A stretch of DNA of 64,000 nt. It comes from Cricetomys ansorgei. Lineage: Eukaryota; Chordata; Mammalia; Rodentia; Nesomyidae. Below the pieces are notes generated by a model. That model was given only the letters and a program-made list of their open reading frames with translations, was not told the origin of the DNA and searched no databases. The DNA lies in NCBI GenBank assembly GCA_026225945.1, contig JAMJFZ010002307.1, forward strand, positions 8,789,501 through 8,853,500, read 5' to 3'. Shown here piece by piece: positions 43,800 to 56,492 of the stretch. Every line of letters starts with the position of its first letter. Position 1 is the stretch's first letter. Position numbers and translations under genes: made by a program.

Positions 43800-43954
43800 T
43801 TATTTGCTTGCTGTTCATTTATTGAGCCAGAATTTCATGTATCTCAGGCTGCTCTCAAATTTGCTTTGTAACTGAGGAGGAACTCAACTTTCTGATCCTC
43901 TTGCCTGTACTTCCCTAGTGCTGAGCCACAGGCTTGTGTCATCATGCCCAATTA
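43800..43954 (-). mobile_element. B1-type SINE, antisense, degraded
   Basis: 'atctcaggctgctctcaaat', 'tttctgatcctcttgcctg' and 'gtgctgagccacaggc' follow the reversed 7SL-derived order after a poly-T tail. Confidence 0.65.
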
Positions 43955-44036
43955 ACAGTATACTGCAGATCCAACCCAAGGCTTTGTGCATGGCAGACAA
44001 GAACTCTACTGAGTAAGCTACATATATATCCCTGAT
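43955..44036 (-). mobile_element. ID-type SINE fragment, antisense
   Basis: 'gatccaacccaaggctttgt', 'gcatggcagacaagaactct' and 'gagtaagctacatatatatc' follow the reversed ID head. Lies between two antisense B1 pieces. Confidence 0.65.
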
Positions 44037-44039
44037 GGA

Positions 44040-44192
44040 TTCTCTTTTGAGAAAGGGTCTCACTCTGCACCCCAATCGAGCCTGATACTCACTGTATAGC
44101 ACAGCTAGCTTCCAACTCACAACTCTCCTCCTGCCTCAGCCTCATTTCCTGAACTGCTGGAATGATGGGTGTGAGCCACCCCACCAGGCTTA
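44040..44192 (-). mobile_element. B1-type SINE, antisense
   Basis: 'gagaaagggtctcactctgc', 'ctgcctcagcctcatttcct' and 'ggaatgatgggtgtgagcca' show the reversed B1 order. Confidence 0.78.
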
Positions 44193-45208
44193 CTATCTCC
44201 TAATTTTAACCACTTTATTACACATCACTCAGTATTGTCCTACCTTAGATGGTCCCATCAACAGGAGCCTTAATGGGAGAATAATCAGATGTTTATGTTA
44301 TGACCAATACATCTTGTATATCTTCTGTGCATATTGATTTGTTTTTAAAAAATTAAGGCACACAAATTCTTGTTGATTCCTCAAATAGCTCACCCACTAG
44401 GCAAGGATAGATGTAATCTCTAGGTTTCAGAGGTATGTTGAGAAGCAGAATGGTACTCCTTTGTGAGTTGCTCAACTGCTGTGGGCCTCTATGTACTATT
44501 GGCAAGTAGGGGTGATGTGCCTTTTCATAGATTTGTTGGGGGATGGCCCTGAAAAGGAGCTAAAGCACCGACTGGTAGCTTCTGTTGCTATGAAGGAAGA
44601 ATTTCACTGAGTTATGAAGATAAGGTAGCGGGAAAATTAAACATAAAAAGAACATTAAAGAAACAGATTACGATGAGGTTTAAGAGTGATTAATAATCAC
44701 GAATATGAAAAGCTACTACTGTAATAAGATCTTTTACAGGCTTTTCATTTACAAAGAAGATGGATGAAGAAATAGCTAAATATCATATGCACTTGAGGCG
44801 ACATTAAAAAAAAAAAAAGATTTCCTAACAGTGGAGATTATTATTAGGGCCAATTTGACTCTTTAGGGGAATTAGTGAAAATTGGATTTCCTCTGTAGCT
44901 GAAGTGACAGCTTTCTTAGATATCTTATTTGCCCTTGCTTGCTCCATTTTAGCATGTGAAAGTCCGTGACCTTGTAAAGTATTCTATTTAATGTCCCCTA
45001 GGGACATTCAGAATTCTGAACTTTAGGTGGTTTTAGATTTCTTTAATAGTGTTGATTTTTGTGTAATTTTTCTTGGATGACAATGATGTAGGGATGTCAG
45101 CACCTTTGTATTGAGTCTTTTATTTTTTTCCAGTGTTCTGTAAGCATTTTGATAGTGTTCTTTGAAACAATATGTGAGCACCTTCAATTTTATCTAAATT
45201 TACTGATC
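44193..45208. other. Unassigned intronic sequence
   Basis: No exon or repeat recognised. Confidence 0.45.
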
Positions 45209-45435
45209 ATGGTGCTGGAGAGATGGCGCAGTAGTAAAGAATGTGTGCTGCTCCTCCAGAGGGCCAGAGATGAGTTCCCAGCAACCATATGGCTCATGAC
45301 TGCCTGTAACTCCAACTCCCGAAAGTCTGTTGTGCTATTCTCTTCTGGCCTACATGGCATTGCACTCAGGGGTACCGGTCTGTACACAGACATGCACAAC
45401 TAACTAAAACCATCAAAATGCAATCTTTAAAAGGT
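45209..45435 (+). mobile_element. B2-family SINE
   Basis: 'tggtgctggagagatggcgc', 'gctgctcctccagagggcc', 'gttcccagcaaccatatgg', 'actgcctgtaactccaactc' and 'ctcttctggcctacatggc' give the whole B2 order on the + strand. The 84-codon open frame here is the SINE. Confidence 0.93.
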
Positions 45436-47334
45436 GATACATTGTAAATTCTTTCTTGTACAATTTTTAAATTATGATATTACATAAGGGGAAGATGAGT
45501 AGAAGTTGAAATACTGATATTTCTAAGGGATCCCCGGGAATTTTGTAGCCCCAGCTTTGAGACCATTCTGTATTAGTAGCTTTCAATGCTTGATTGCAAG
45601 TTGCTTGGCATTGACATTTTGTGATGGCGGCAGGCAAATATGAGTGCCTGGAAAAGGAGTTATAAGGGAAAGCCGTAAGAGTTTTTTTGAAAATGAAAGG
45701 CTTCCTAAGTATGTGCTAGCAGGTCTTAGTGTGGTCATTTAATGTTAAATCAAGCCTTTCTTTCAGGAGTGCTGTGGTGATTTTGTTGCTGAGCCACAGC
45801 CATTGGCAATGTTCATGTGAGGCAGGGTTCCTCTTCCTCCCCTGCAAACACCCCTTGCCCCTCATGCGCCTTCAGGACACAGTGAGATTTGAAACAGATA
45901 AATGCTAAAAGAACCCCATGTACCAAAGCAATGTTTATTGCATGTAATACATATCATTGTTTGTCTCCTGTAGTGAAAAATACTTGTGTCGTGCTGTTAA
46001 AATGCACTCCTGACAGACCAGTGCGTGCTATTATAGGGTCCATTGCTTAAAAAAAATGAAACACTGACAGAAATACAATTTAAGAAAATTTAACACCAAG
46101 GGTAGTCAACCATGTAGGCTACTATTAAGGGGCCAAAACTCAAGGCCAGAGGTTTATTTTAGAAAGAGCCACAGTTTATTTGCTAGTAGTAGGCAAAGTC
46201 GAAAGAAAAAAAGAAATCAAACTTGAGTTCCTTGCTCTCTAGTCTGTAGAAAATTAATGAAAGCAACAGTTCAATAAGATTTTATTGCAGGAATGTTTAA
46301 GTGAAACATTTTCAGAATGCTTGGGAATTTTTAAACAGTTACTTACCACTTAGAAAGCCATAACACTGTCTTGCGTAACAAATTGTTAGCATTGGATCCT
46401 AGGCACAGCCCGTGATTTTCTTAAAGTGGGTAGTCAGAGCTGGTTAAGCGGAATCACTTTGCTCATTGCATTTGTGTGTGTGTAGCTTATAAATATCTTT
46501 GAGATTGACAGGTCAGCAGTACCCACAGTTACTACAATTTCAAATGTAAGCTACTGTCCAAGTAGCATTGTGGGAATAGAGGAACAGTTTGGACACATTG
46601 GGTGGAATGCAAAGCTTTAGAGAAGAAAGTCACCGAAGATGAGATGCGTGGAGCTATGTTTGTTTGGAGGAATACAGAGTGTTCTAATGCATAAACTGCT
46701 TCAGAACGGTAATAAAGCCTGCGGTCTAAAGCCACCACACGATTCTGTTATTAGAGGAGAGCATGAATTTAGATGAGATGCATTATCTAATTTTACCATG
46801 TAACAAACAAATCTGTCACCCAGCAATATTTGAAACCAACTGTGTATGGATTATATGTTCTTTGTGAAAAAGGTTACGGAAGTCTGTGGTGGGGGAGCCT
46901 CAGGGACTATGTTCAGGTGCCAGAGAAGCAGAAAGAAATAGTATCCATGATGGAGGGTGGGGTAGGGGGAGTTAGAAAGAAACAGAGTACATTACTGGGG
47001 GCGGGGATGGGGAGGGTCAAGTCAAGAGGTATGTGTCCTGAATTCTCTATCTTGTTGGCAGAGTCATACTGACACATCTACTAATGGATCCTGGGAGGTG
47101 ATTGTCTCTGGAGAATAGAACATCCAGATATGTACAATATTTTCACAGGCATTACTCCAAACTTACTGGACCTGACACTGACAGTACCACATGCAAGAAT
47201 TTATTCTGTGCTAGAAAAAGTTATGTGTATTCTGTGTGTATGCATGAGTGTGTGTGTGTGTGCATCACACGTGCAAGGGTATACAACTGTGCATAAGCAT
47301 TTTGTTGAATGTCTTCTGCAATTACTCTTGGTTA
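45436..47334. other. Unassigned intronic sequence
   Basis: No exon or transposon recognised. A GGGG-rich stretch at about 46,945-47,020 is the only compositional change. Confidence 0.45.
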
Positions 47335-47552
47335 TTTTATTTTTTGAGGCAAGATCTCCTTCTCTCAGAATCTGAAGCTCAATAATTGGATAGATCAAAT
47401 GGTCAGCAAGCCCCAGAACCATCCTAGCCCCTGACTCACTGTGCTGGGATGACAGCCATGTACCATGCCCACATTTTAACATGGGAGCCTGGGTTCTATA
47501 TTCAGGTCCTCTGTTCATTTTACCCGCCTAGCCATCACCTTGGTCCTGGAAG
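47335..47552 (-). mobile_element. B4/RSINE1-family SINE, antisense
   Basis: 'tttgaggcaagatctccttc', 'ggtcagcaagccccagaacc', 'actgtgctgggatgacagcc' and 'cattttacccgcctagccat' show the reversed B1-like part followed by the reversed tRNA-like head. Confidence 0.78.
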
Positions 47553-47939
47553 TTTGTAATTTTAAATGTGTCTAAACATAGGGCCAAGAGTTTTCCACTC
47601 AGCTGTGTGTTGGTGCATGAGGCTAAGGAAAGCTTACCATGGTCCACCCTCCTTCCCATACCCTGGCAGAGGCTCCCCATTTGTACATGCACTTTAGCTG
47701 TGACTCATCGGTCCACGTGTGGCCTTTGTCAAACAATAGCATCTTGGCACTGTGTTCTTGGCAGAGATCATGGGTTCAAGTACTGCTTTTCCATTCTGAC
47801 TTTACAAAAGTCAACTGAAAGAAACAGCATTTAGAGCAGGCTATCTGAAGCCTGGATATTAAACCATTCCTTCTGATAGTTTTAAATATCCTTTAGCATG
47901 TTCTAGAGAGTGTTTATTTTACCTCACTCTCTGTTGTGT

Positions 47940-48108
47940 TTGCATGTGTGTAGGTGTTCATGTGTGAGTGCACTTGAGTGTCTGAATGCCAGAGGACCAT
48001 ATCAAATGTCACTGTTCACTCTTCATACCTGGTGCTGAAGAACTCAGCTGTCCTGGTATTCTCTTGCTTCTGCACTGATGTTACAGGCGTACACCACCAT
48101 GCTATGGA
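47940..48108 (-). mobile_element. B4-type SINE, antisense
   Basis: A TG-rich start, then 'gaatgccagaggaccatatc', 'ctggtgctgaagaactcagc', 'tctcttgcttctgcactgat' and 'gttacaggcgtacaccacca'. Confidence 0.68.
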
Positions 48109-48147
48109 AATAATTCAGAAATGATAGTTTTTATGTTTTGTTTTCTC

Positions 48148-48148
<1 letters not shown>

Positions 48149-48183
<35 letters not shown>

Positions 48184-48276
48184 GACAGTGAAATTGATAT
48201 ATATATATATACATTGATATATATATATTCTCTTATCATATTTATATATTCTTTTATCATATATATATATATATAT
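48149..48276. repeat. Interrupted (TA)n array
   Basis: Three or more TA runs (48,150-48,180, 48,198-48,212, 48,257-48,275) are separated by repeats of 'attgatatatatatat' and 'tcttatcatat'. It encodes the Ile/Tyr-rich minus-strand open frames. Confidence 0.93.
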
Positions 48277-50407
48277 TCTGAATTGTGATGTATAGAGGTA
48301 TTTATATTCTCCAAGTTTATTTCTATGATCTTTCAAGTGAACTTATTTAAATACTGAGATGGGTGGGCTACAATGGAAAGTAGAGTTTGTGCACAAGGCA
48401 TGATGCACGGTAGAAGTGCAGACAGCTGAGTGAAGTGAATTTAAGTTCAGGAAGAACATGATAAAAAGAATTCACCAAATGCTACCTGTAAAACAAAACA
48501 CAGGTGAAAGTGAAGGGTGTTTGGAAAAGCTGCATAGCATGGAGACCAGAGCAATGCAACATTTGAGTTCTTTAATGTTTATGGACATATAATCAGTTTA
48601 TCATGAAGTTTATCCATCCTAAAATCCAAACATATGCATGGGACACTGATATCTTAGAGCAGCTATCAGTAACTTGTTTTCTATAATGATTCTTTGATGT
48701 AAATTAAAATGAATTATTTAAGTCATAGAGGGCTGAGCCAGGGATTGCATACAAATTCCTTCAGGTATAAGAGTACAGTCCAGAACACAAACTATATGGT
48801 AGAACAGGGCTCATATGCCTCTTTAGAGGGGACGCCATGACTCAGTTATATTATGCTCTTACTGTGGGCCTAATGTTGCTCGTACCTGGACAAGCTATGT
48901 TTTCTATTCAAGACCTATAAGGGAAATCTCTTAAAAAGTAAGATGACACAGATGTTAGTGCACAGACAGCTTGCAGGTAATCTCTTGACTAAAATCCTAA
49001 TTCTAGTTTCAATACTATCTTTACTGTTAAAAATCTGCACAATGGGCTGCTGTTTGAAAATGCTCCTAGCATCCTGAATGTTTGAAAAGGGGATCACTAC
49101 CCCTTATCACGTCGCCTTCAATGTCGCCTCAGAGCTTAGTGTAGCAAGGAGTTCTGACTCTGTGAGGCCCAGGCAGCTCCTTCCAAGGCAAAAGGGTCCC
49201 TTGCCACTTCCCAAGCTTGTGGTAGGTAGTACAGTTTCCCCGAAATTAAAGGGGATATTTTCAGGGATTCTTACCAGGTCAAACGTCAGACACGTGAGGT
49301 CATGATCATCTCAGCAGACCACTGCTTCAGCTGTAAATTGCCTCTCATCTGAGAGTCAGTTTTCCTTTCAGCTGTCAACAGAGGCAAGGCACCACGACTT
49401 TTACATATTCCATATTCCATGAAGCCGAAAAGAACCCATATAAAGACATCTTCACTCACTAGTAAAAAAACAAACAAAAAAAACCCAACAACCCACCAAC
49501 GACAACAAAAACTGCTTCCTGCAACAAAACTCATCAACTCTCATTAGCCTAACTTTTTAGTTTCTTACTATTGTACTTCTCCTGCTGTTATTATTCTGGG
49601 AGAGTTTAGTCAACAAAGCCCACACAACTGAAACCAATCCCTGGTCTATTGGATCTTCCTGGCATCCTGAATATCAGCTCTTCATCCCAGGATCACACTC
49701 AGTGTCTTGTTCTGGCATGGAGTGCTTCATCTCAGTAATCTATACTCTACCGTCCATCTCACTTGCCTTTCGGCTGATCCTTGACTTCAACATTCATTTC
49801 ACCTGCTATGTATTCACTTTTTCCAGTCTAGTCAAATATTTCAGGCTCCTGGACCTCCGTGCCCAATGGAAGCCCAGCAGCTGATCACACTCATCTGAGC
49901 CTTCCAACCTCATTCCTTGTATCTTGTCTGTTTTCCAATGCAGAGCTCACCGAGGATGCAGTCCTGGCAGTGAGTATGGGTACAGTAGTCCCTTTGTCTG
50001 CTTTTAGTCTATGTCTAGGCACCATTAAAACTGACCCAAGAATATTTAGACTAACACTTGCAAAAAATTTTTTTGCCTCAGGTTTTGTATGCATCTTCCT
50101 CCTGCCACCATTCACATCTCATCTCCTTTTTGATGTATCTACAACTAATATTATTACATTCATCCAGGTGATGAACATTATAAATTCCATTCAAACCCAG
50201 TTTTATGTCTTTGATTTCATTTTCTTCTGTATTGTCTTTGCTTTTATAAGGTATCTTTTTATTCTGTATTTCTTTCTATCTTCCTTCCTAAGATCTCAAC
50301 CCTCAATGTGTGAATATAGACAAAATTTTCCATTCTAAAAATTTAGTGTTACCTTCTTTCCATATGTGCTGATATTATCAAATTCCTTTGCCTGAGATCC
50401 TTGATTT
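48277..50407. other. Unassigned intronic sequence
   Basis: No exon is recognised. From about 49,600 to 50,400 the sequence has a CT-rich character like an old LINE/DNA-element remnant, and the B2 at 50,408 might be inserted in it, but I cannot name it. The 159-codon open frame at 49,859-50,338 is Phe/Leu-rich, has no recognised family and overlaps an antisense frame. Confidence 0.35.
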
Positions 50408-50620
50408 TTGAAGATTTATTTACTTTATCACTAATGTCTACAAGCATTTACTTTCATGTACATATGTGCACCATATGCATTCATGGAACCCACAGAGGTT
50501 AGGACTTCCAGAACTGGTATAATAGACTGTTTTAAACTGTCATGTGTGTGCTGGGAATCGAACATGGGTCCTTTTCAAGATCAACAAGTGCTCTTGACCA
50601 CTGAGTCAACTCAGTCCCAG
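50408..50620 (-). mobile_element. B2/B3-family SINE, antisense
   Basis: 'cacagaggttaggacttcc', 'gtgtgctgggaatcgaacat', 'caacaagtgctcttgaccac' and 'tgagtcaactcagtccca' in reversed B2/B3 order. Confidence 0.87.
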
Positions 50621-52229
50621 GATTCTTTTCTTAAGAATGGTTCACTCCTGTCATCCTTACTTTCCTAACCTCATTTGCTCCCCATGCCTGTGTGGCCTGG
50701 GTAACACCCCTGTCCATGCCACTGATACTGAACTCCCTGACATCTACTTACTGAAGCCAAAGGGTATTTTCTTAGAAATCATCTCAGTTTTTTCATCTGA
50801 TAATAATGTTGACTTCTCTTTTGTAAAAGCTTTCTACTGCTTAGATCCCACAATCCTACCAATTTTGATGTATTCCAGATATTTCATCCCCATAAAATTC
50901 TTAAAGAGAGAATGATGATACCATGGGAACCCCATTCTTATTAAACTATCTCTATTTCTCTTGCTAGTATTATATATCCATTGCTGTTGCTATGTTGATG
51001 TAGCCACATAATCACTAGGATTATAGGCACATGCAACTACTCTGAGCTCCTCATATTTTGATGGCTTTTAAACCTCTACCTGTACCCATTACTCTCTTCC
51101 ACTGTTAAGCATTGAAAATAGCAGATCTCTCTTGACATCTGCAATTGAGTGCTGAAGAAATATCTCAGATTTAAAACTCAACTCGTGCAAAACTCTTATG
51201 TAATGATGGACAATTGATCCTTGAAGATATTCCTTCAATAAGTAACATAATTTTTATGATACAATTTTGAAGTCTTAAGAGCTGAGAGTCAGACAAGAGC
51301 ACAGGTCAACCTGCAATGGGGCTGTACCATAAAAACAACTACATTTCATAAACTAGAAGAGAACATAGCAAATTAATCTGCAATATGCATTAGCGTGGTC
51401 ACCAACGTGTATTTCTTTCAATAATAGATTTAGAACCAATAAAACAAAAAATGTTAACAGTTACCAATTATAGATGGTTGATGCTGTATTTTTCTATTAT
51501 CAGATTTAATAAGTTTGTTTTCTTACAAAAGAAATATATCTATAGTGTAGAAAACTTAAAGCTATATACAGACAAAAATGCAAAACAAAACCCTACACGA
51601 GCCTACTGACATTTTAATTTCCTAACATTCTAAGTATTTTTAAGATGTGCTTGTATACATAGCTATAAATATTTATCCAGTTGAGGTGGTATCTTTTCCT
51701 ACTGTTTGTAATCTGATATTTTTGTTCTATTATATGCAACATGGTAACAAATTATCACTTAATCTTTTATCTGATAAATATTTAGATCTCTTCATTTGCC
51801 TCTCACAAAGTCCTCCAAAGCAGAATCTTAAGATTGCATTTCATATTACATTATTATGTTTATCATTCCTCCTAATCTTGACCATCTCCAATTTTGATGG
51901 CATTGTTATTAAAGAGGCAATAGGATTTGTCAAATAGAATATTTAGCTTTCCATGAAATGGGATCATCCTTGTGGGATCAGTGATCTTGTTCTTTTATCC
52001 CTAATACTCCTATGAAAATAGAATTTGCATGAAATAGCAGAAATATTCAAGTGCATTTTCCTTCCTAGAATGCATGTTTAATGATGTATTCCTCACATTG
52101 TATCCTCTCAGGAAACATGTAGTGCATACTATTTCACTGCTACCTGGTGATGGAAAGCAAGCCTGTCTTGCTTTTCGCAGCGAACGTTTCCTTCTCATGA
52201 CCAGACACTCTACTGGGTGCTTGCAGAAT
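50621..52229. other. Unassigned intronic sequence
   Basis: No exon recognised. A short B1-like antisense scrap ('aggattataggcacatgcaa') lies at about 51,017-51,040. Confidence 0.4.
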
Positions 52230-52234
52230 AATAC

Positions 52235-52238
52235 GTGT

Positions 52239-52279
<41 letters not shown>

Positions 52280-52456
52280 TGCCTGTATGGATGGGAACCA
52301 TGTATATACAGGTGCCCATAGAGGTCAGAAGAGGACTACAGACACCTGTACTTTTAGGCAGTTGTGAGCCACTCCATGTAGGTCCTAGGGACTGAATCCA
52401 GGTCTTCCACATGAGCAGTAAGTGTTTTCAACTGCTGAACCATCTTTCCAGCCCCA
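52235..52456 (-). mobile_element. B2/B3-family SINE, antisense, with (TG)n
   Basis: A (TG)n of about 20 units at 52,235-52,274 is followed by 'gaggtcagaagaggactaca', 'gttgtgagccactccatgta', 'ctagggactgaatccaggtc' and 'gaaccatctttccagcccc'. Confidence 0.92.
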
Positions 52457-53493
52457 GACCTTTCATTTGGGAGGCTGAAATAGGTAATTGTTATCTAACT
52501 CAGAAAATGACCCTATCATTCTGTCACACCTGCGTTTATTAGCTGACATTTTTCTATAAACTATGCCTTTTCACTCAGCAACTGAAACTTCTCAATTGTC
52601 CTGAAATACAGTTCCTGCTGGGAAAGCAAGAAAATAATTTGCTGACTTCATACTGAGTGCCTTGTAAGGCAGGTGGAGTGGGGAGAGGAGGAAGCGGGAG
52701 TCTCTGTCTCTTCCCACTGAGCTCCGTGTAAGCCGGAAGATTCCAGTGAGGTGCTGCTTTACTTAGAGTCTGGTCACCAGGATGTTGCTTAATAGCTGAG
52801 GTTAGTCTAAAACTATAAGAAGAAAGTAAGTTTCTTTTACCTCTTTTTAAAATTCAAATCCTTAAGTCATATGCTGACTTGAGGAAGCACTATGAACACG
52901 TTCTCATATGTTTGTGTCAGTATTTAAAGCGAATGGCGTACCATCTCCGAGTTGTCAACTAGGCGTTAGGTCATGGTGTCAGGACACTTGATTCTCATCA
53001 ATGGCCTCGGACACATTAGATGCTAATTCTCTTTGGAAGCTCACTAAGCAGCCTTCTATAAAGCACACCTATTATTTTTTTCAAGTAATAGTTTTCTAAA
53101 TAAATAGAGAAATTTGGGCAATTTATTTTTCCTTTTTCTTAAAGTTCTTAGAAAAGTACTAGGCTGCTTTATGATGGTTTCCCCAAATATCTAAATAATG
53201 TATGTCTAAGGAAAGATATATAATTTATTGCTAGAAAACATTTTGTTCTCTTCTTGAAATGCCCCTATGGAAGATTATGACATATATAATCAATGTCTTT
53301 AAAAATTAACTGGGGATCCAGAGTGTTTGCTTTGGAAAAGGTCACCAATGATATAATCTGTCAAAAGCACAAATCAGGCAAAAGTACAAATTAATAAATA
53401 AATTGTTTCTTTTTATGTCTTCTGTTTGTTTGCCTTTTAATGCATATGGTGTTTATTTATTTATTTATCTCTTGTTTGTTTCATTTTTTTAAT
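52457..53493. other. Unassigned intronic sequence
   Basis: No exon or transposon recognised; (TTTA)n at 53,451-53,466. Confidence 0.45.
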
Positions 53494-53692
53494 TTTATAC
53501 ATGTCTTGCCTTCATGTATGTATGTGAGCCATGTGCATACAGTGCCCATGGGGACAAGAAGAGGGCATTAGATCTTCCTGGTACTGGAGTTACAGAGGTT
53601 GAGCTGCCCTTTGGGTTCTGAGATCAAGTTCTGGGCTTCTGGAAGAGCAGTAAGTGCTCTTAACAACTGAAAGGTCTTTCCATCCCCTCCTG
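53494..53692 (-). mobile_element. B2/B3-family SINE, antisense
   Basis: 'cagtgcccatggggacaaga', 'tactggagttacagaggttg', 'gcagtaagtgctcttaacaa' and 'gaaaggtctttccatcccc' follow the reversed order. Confidence 0.9.
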
Positions 53693-55339
53693 TTCCTAAT
53701 GAGACTTCAAGAATATAACAACAAATGTTTTCCCCATAAACATATCCCTTTAGTGAACTAATGTGGGTCTTACTATACTACTTTAAAGAGTTATGAGCTT
53801 GATGTCAGACCCAAATATGGATCAGAGTGATGTGATCTACACCATAGAGAACATGCCTATGCCTTCCTTCCGAACTTCTACACCTTTCACCTCGTTCATC
53901 TTTCTCTTCCCTCTCCTCTTTAAGATCAAAAGACAGGCAGTTATTTTTAAATTATATTCTAAAGTGAATTAAGTAAAAAATAAAAATAGAACTCTCCAAC
54001 TTGAGACATTTCTACAGCATTTGAAAATTAAGAAATAAAATTCTTATAATCCCCAAAATGAACTTTCAACATTACTTTAGATGTTATTCCATATCTTCAA
54101 AATCTAATTAAATTACAAGGGTTCAAAAGAAAGCATGGTTTGTGTTGCCTGGAAGACATCTGGGAGAGTACAGTGGCTAGTATAATTGATATGCTTAGTA
54201 TACATATTAGTTGGGGAAGTGTTTTGACCAGGGTATAAAGCTTACAATGAAGTAAATGGGTTGAACGTACAGAATTGCACCAGGAAGCCCTTGCGAGTTG
54301 TCTGGTTAGTATGACATGAGTCCTGCTGGTCCAGTGTAAGGTACTGAACAGGTAAGCAAAGTAAGAAAACCCACACTTTAAAGAAAAATCCTTTTCTAGA
54401 TGGCAGGAGAACAAAATCATGTTTTTGGCCTACCCATCACTGCAGCACTAGACTGAAGACATTTGCTGATAGAGAAATGCCATATGAGAGTTCCCATATT
54501 ATATACACTATTCCTACACTATACTGAACACCTAAGAACTTAATGTTGACTAGAAAAAGAGGAAGCTGATTCGCTTGAAATGTTTAGGATCTAAATGAAT
54601 GCAATGAAGCAACTTCATGTTGGAAAATGACAAAAAATAACTGCTGACTGGTTAGAAGAATGTGGTTTTAGTAACTGAGCTTATGCAGAAAGAATTTATG
54701 GAAGTATTCAAAGGTCCTGGAATCTGGAAAGAACATTTAGGAGCTGGGTCTTGGGTGTGAAGCATTCTTTTTCACAATATAAAAGATGGAGATGTGCCTT
54801 TTGAGCTACCTGCCTGAGACAAATATGCAATATCACTGTTATGAGTGATTCAATGTAATGGGATCATGAATGATAAAGATGAGACCATTCACACATGTTC
54901 TGCAGCTGCTAAGATCAGAGTTCTGATGTGTGGGCATCACAGAATCCATCTTGGATGTGACTGAAGGTTTCTGCTGGGTTTCTGCAAGTAGATGAGGGTG
55001 TTGCCTTGAAAGCGCCTGGTGCCATTCTAATAGCGCAGCTTGCCCTTACTGAGTTATTTCTCTAAGAGATACTTCAGGAAAAAACAGGGGGAGGGTGGTG
55101 TGATTGTTCCTTTGTAACAGCTTCCAGATACTTTATTTTTTATTTCCACCTACAGAGCTCATGCTCATTTATACACTGAGTTCAAAATGAGATTTAAAAA
55201 TCAGTGGTGCTAATCTGGTGAGTGTAAGTAAAATCCTCCATATGAAATCTCTGCATTAGACTAGGGGAACATGCTAATTTTCAGTTATATCTCTACCCTG
55301 TAATTCAGTAATTTGGGGGCATATGAATAGCACATGTGT
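53693..55339. other. Unassigned intronic sequence
   Basis: No exon or rodent SINE recognised. The 107-codon minus-strand open frame at 54,097-54,420 has no domain I know. Confidence 0.45.
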
Positions 55340-56180
55340 TAGGTGCTGGGTGAAGGAGAGGGCAAGCTATTAGGGAGCTTATTATCTGGCAGGAAGAGAC
55401 AAGCAGAAAGACATAAGCTGATATAAATTCTGAAAGATCATTGTGCTATATGAAAACAAGCATTTTAATATCTAAAGGAAGGAGTTCATTCTGCCAGAAG
55501 GAAATCAGAGGAGATTCATAGATCAAGTGATGTTACAACGGAATACGGAAAACTGTCATCATCTTCAACTCTTCAGCGAAGAATAGGTTCAGCGTGGTCT
55601 CAGCAGGAGGGAGCAGAAGGACATCAAGCATGAATGCACATGGTGAGGAGGGAGTAGAGAGCATGATGAGAGCAAAATGCAATGATGGGTGGTAGGCAAG
55701 AATTGAGAGTGCAGGGCTTTAATATCTGCTGCTATCCATTTATCCTGCATGTAGAGAGGAGCTATGGAAGGTTCTAGGTAGGAGAAATGCATTGCACCTG
55801 TGTCCCGGAAAGGTTAATGGCTACAGTGTGCAGGGCATTGAGGAACGGAGTAAGACATGCTGGCAGAAATGATGTTCAGACAGCAGGTATAGCCATCCTG
55901 CCACAGAAGGGAGGTGCTCACTGGAGTTAGGTCACCAGGAAAGAAGAAATGACAGTGTGCTTGAGCAAGTCACAGAGTTGGATCTGGAAGCCTGAGAAGA
56001 GAAGCAGTCAAAGATGCATCTGGAATCTTTGCAGATTTTCCAATGTTTGCTTTGGCATTTGGGAAAGACAGTGGAGGCGAATGCAGTCTGCAAATGAAAT
56101 AGATGCCATGTAGAGAGAAGTAGGTAGCTAGGGAGCTGGGCTTTATCTTTCAGTATGAGCATATTCTAGAGGTAGCAGAA
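55340..56180. repeat. Possible very old interspersed repeat
   Basis: 'agggagcttattatctggca' followed later by 'ggtaggagaaatgc' and 'aggtcaccaggaaagaagaa' resembles, in order, a long ancient mammalian repeat also suggested at about 12,437 and 20,325. I cannot name the family. Confidence 0.3.
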
Positions 56181-56269
56181 TAACTAGGGAACCTTAGAGG
56201 TGGTCTTCTCGCACTGCCTCTATGTGCTTTTCAGTTGTTATGTTGAGAACAAAGTCTGTGTGTGTGAGG

Positions 56270-56492
56270 GGGAAGTAATCTAAATGGCTTAGTGCATGGA
56301 GTCTAGCCGTGCCATTGGCTTCCCGTGTAATTTGAGCATGTACAAAATTCTTCTCATCTTTCTCTTCCATAAAATGGGGAAATGCGATACCATCTTCCTT
56401 GGTCACTGCTGTGAGGACTGAGGACAAGAAAACCTGTGTGCGATGCTTAACATACTGTCTGATATGGAGACAGTACTCAATAGACACTGCAC
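56270..56492 (+). mobile_element. MIR SINE, well preserved
   Basis: The order matches MIR: 'taaatggcttagtgcatgga', 'ccgtgccattggcttcccg', 'cttccataaaatggggaaat', 'gctgtgaggactgaggacaa', 'gcttaacatactgtctgata' and 'cagtactcaatagacactgc'. MIRs predate placental radiation, so retention at this length in fast-evolving rodent DNA is noteworthy. The minus-strand open frame over it is a shadow. Confidence 0.88.

Noticed and set aside
48102..48336. Ile/Tyr-rich minus-strand open frames
   Set aside because: They encode an interrupted (TA)n array.
49859..50338. 159-codon Phe/Leu-rich open frame
   Set aside because: It is T-rich low-information sequence with hydrophobic codons, no recognised family and a competing antisense frame; a transmembrane protein cannot be claimed.
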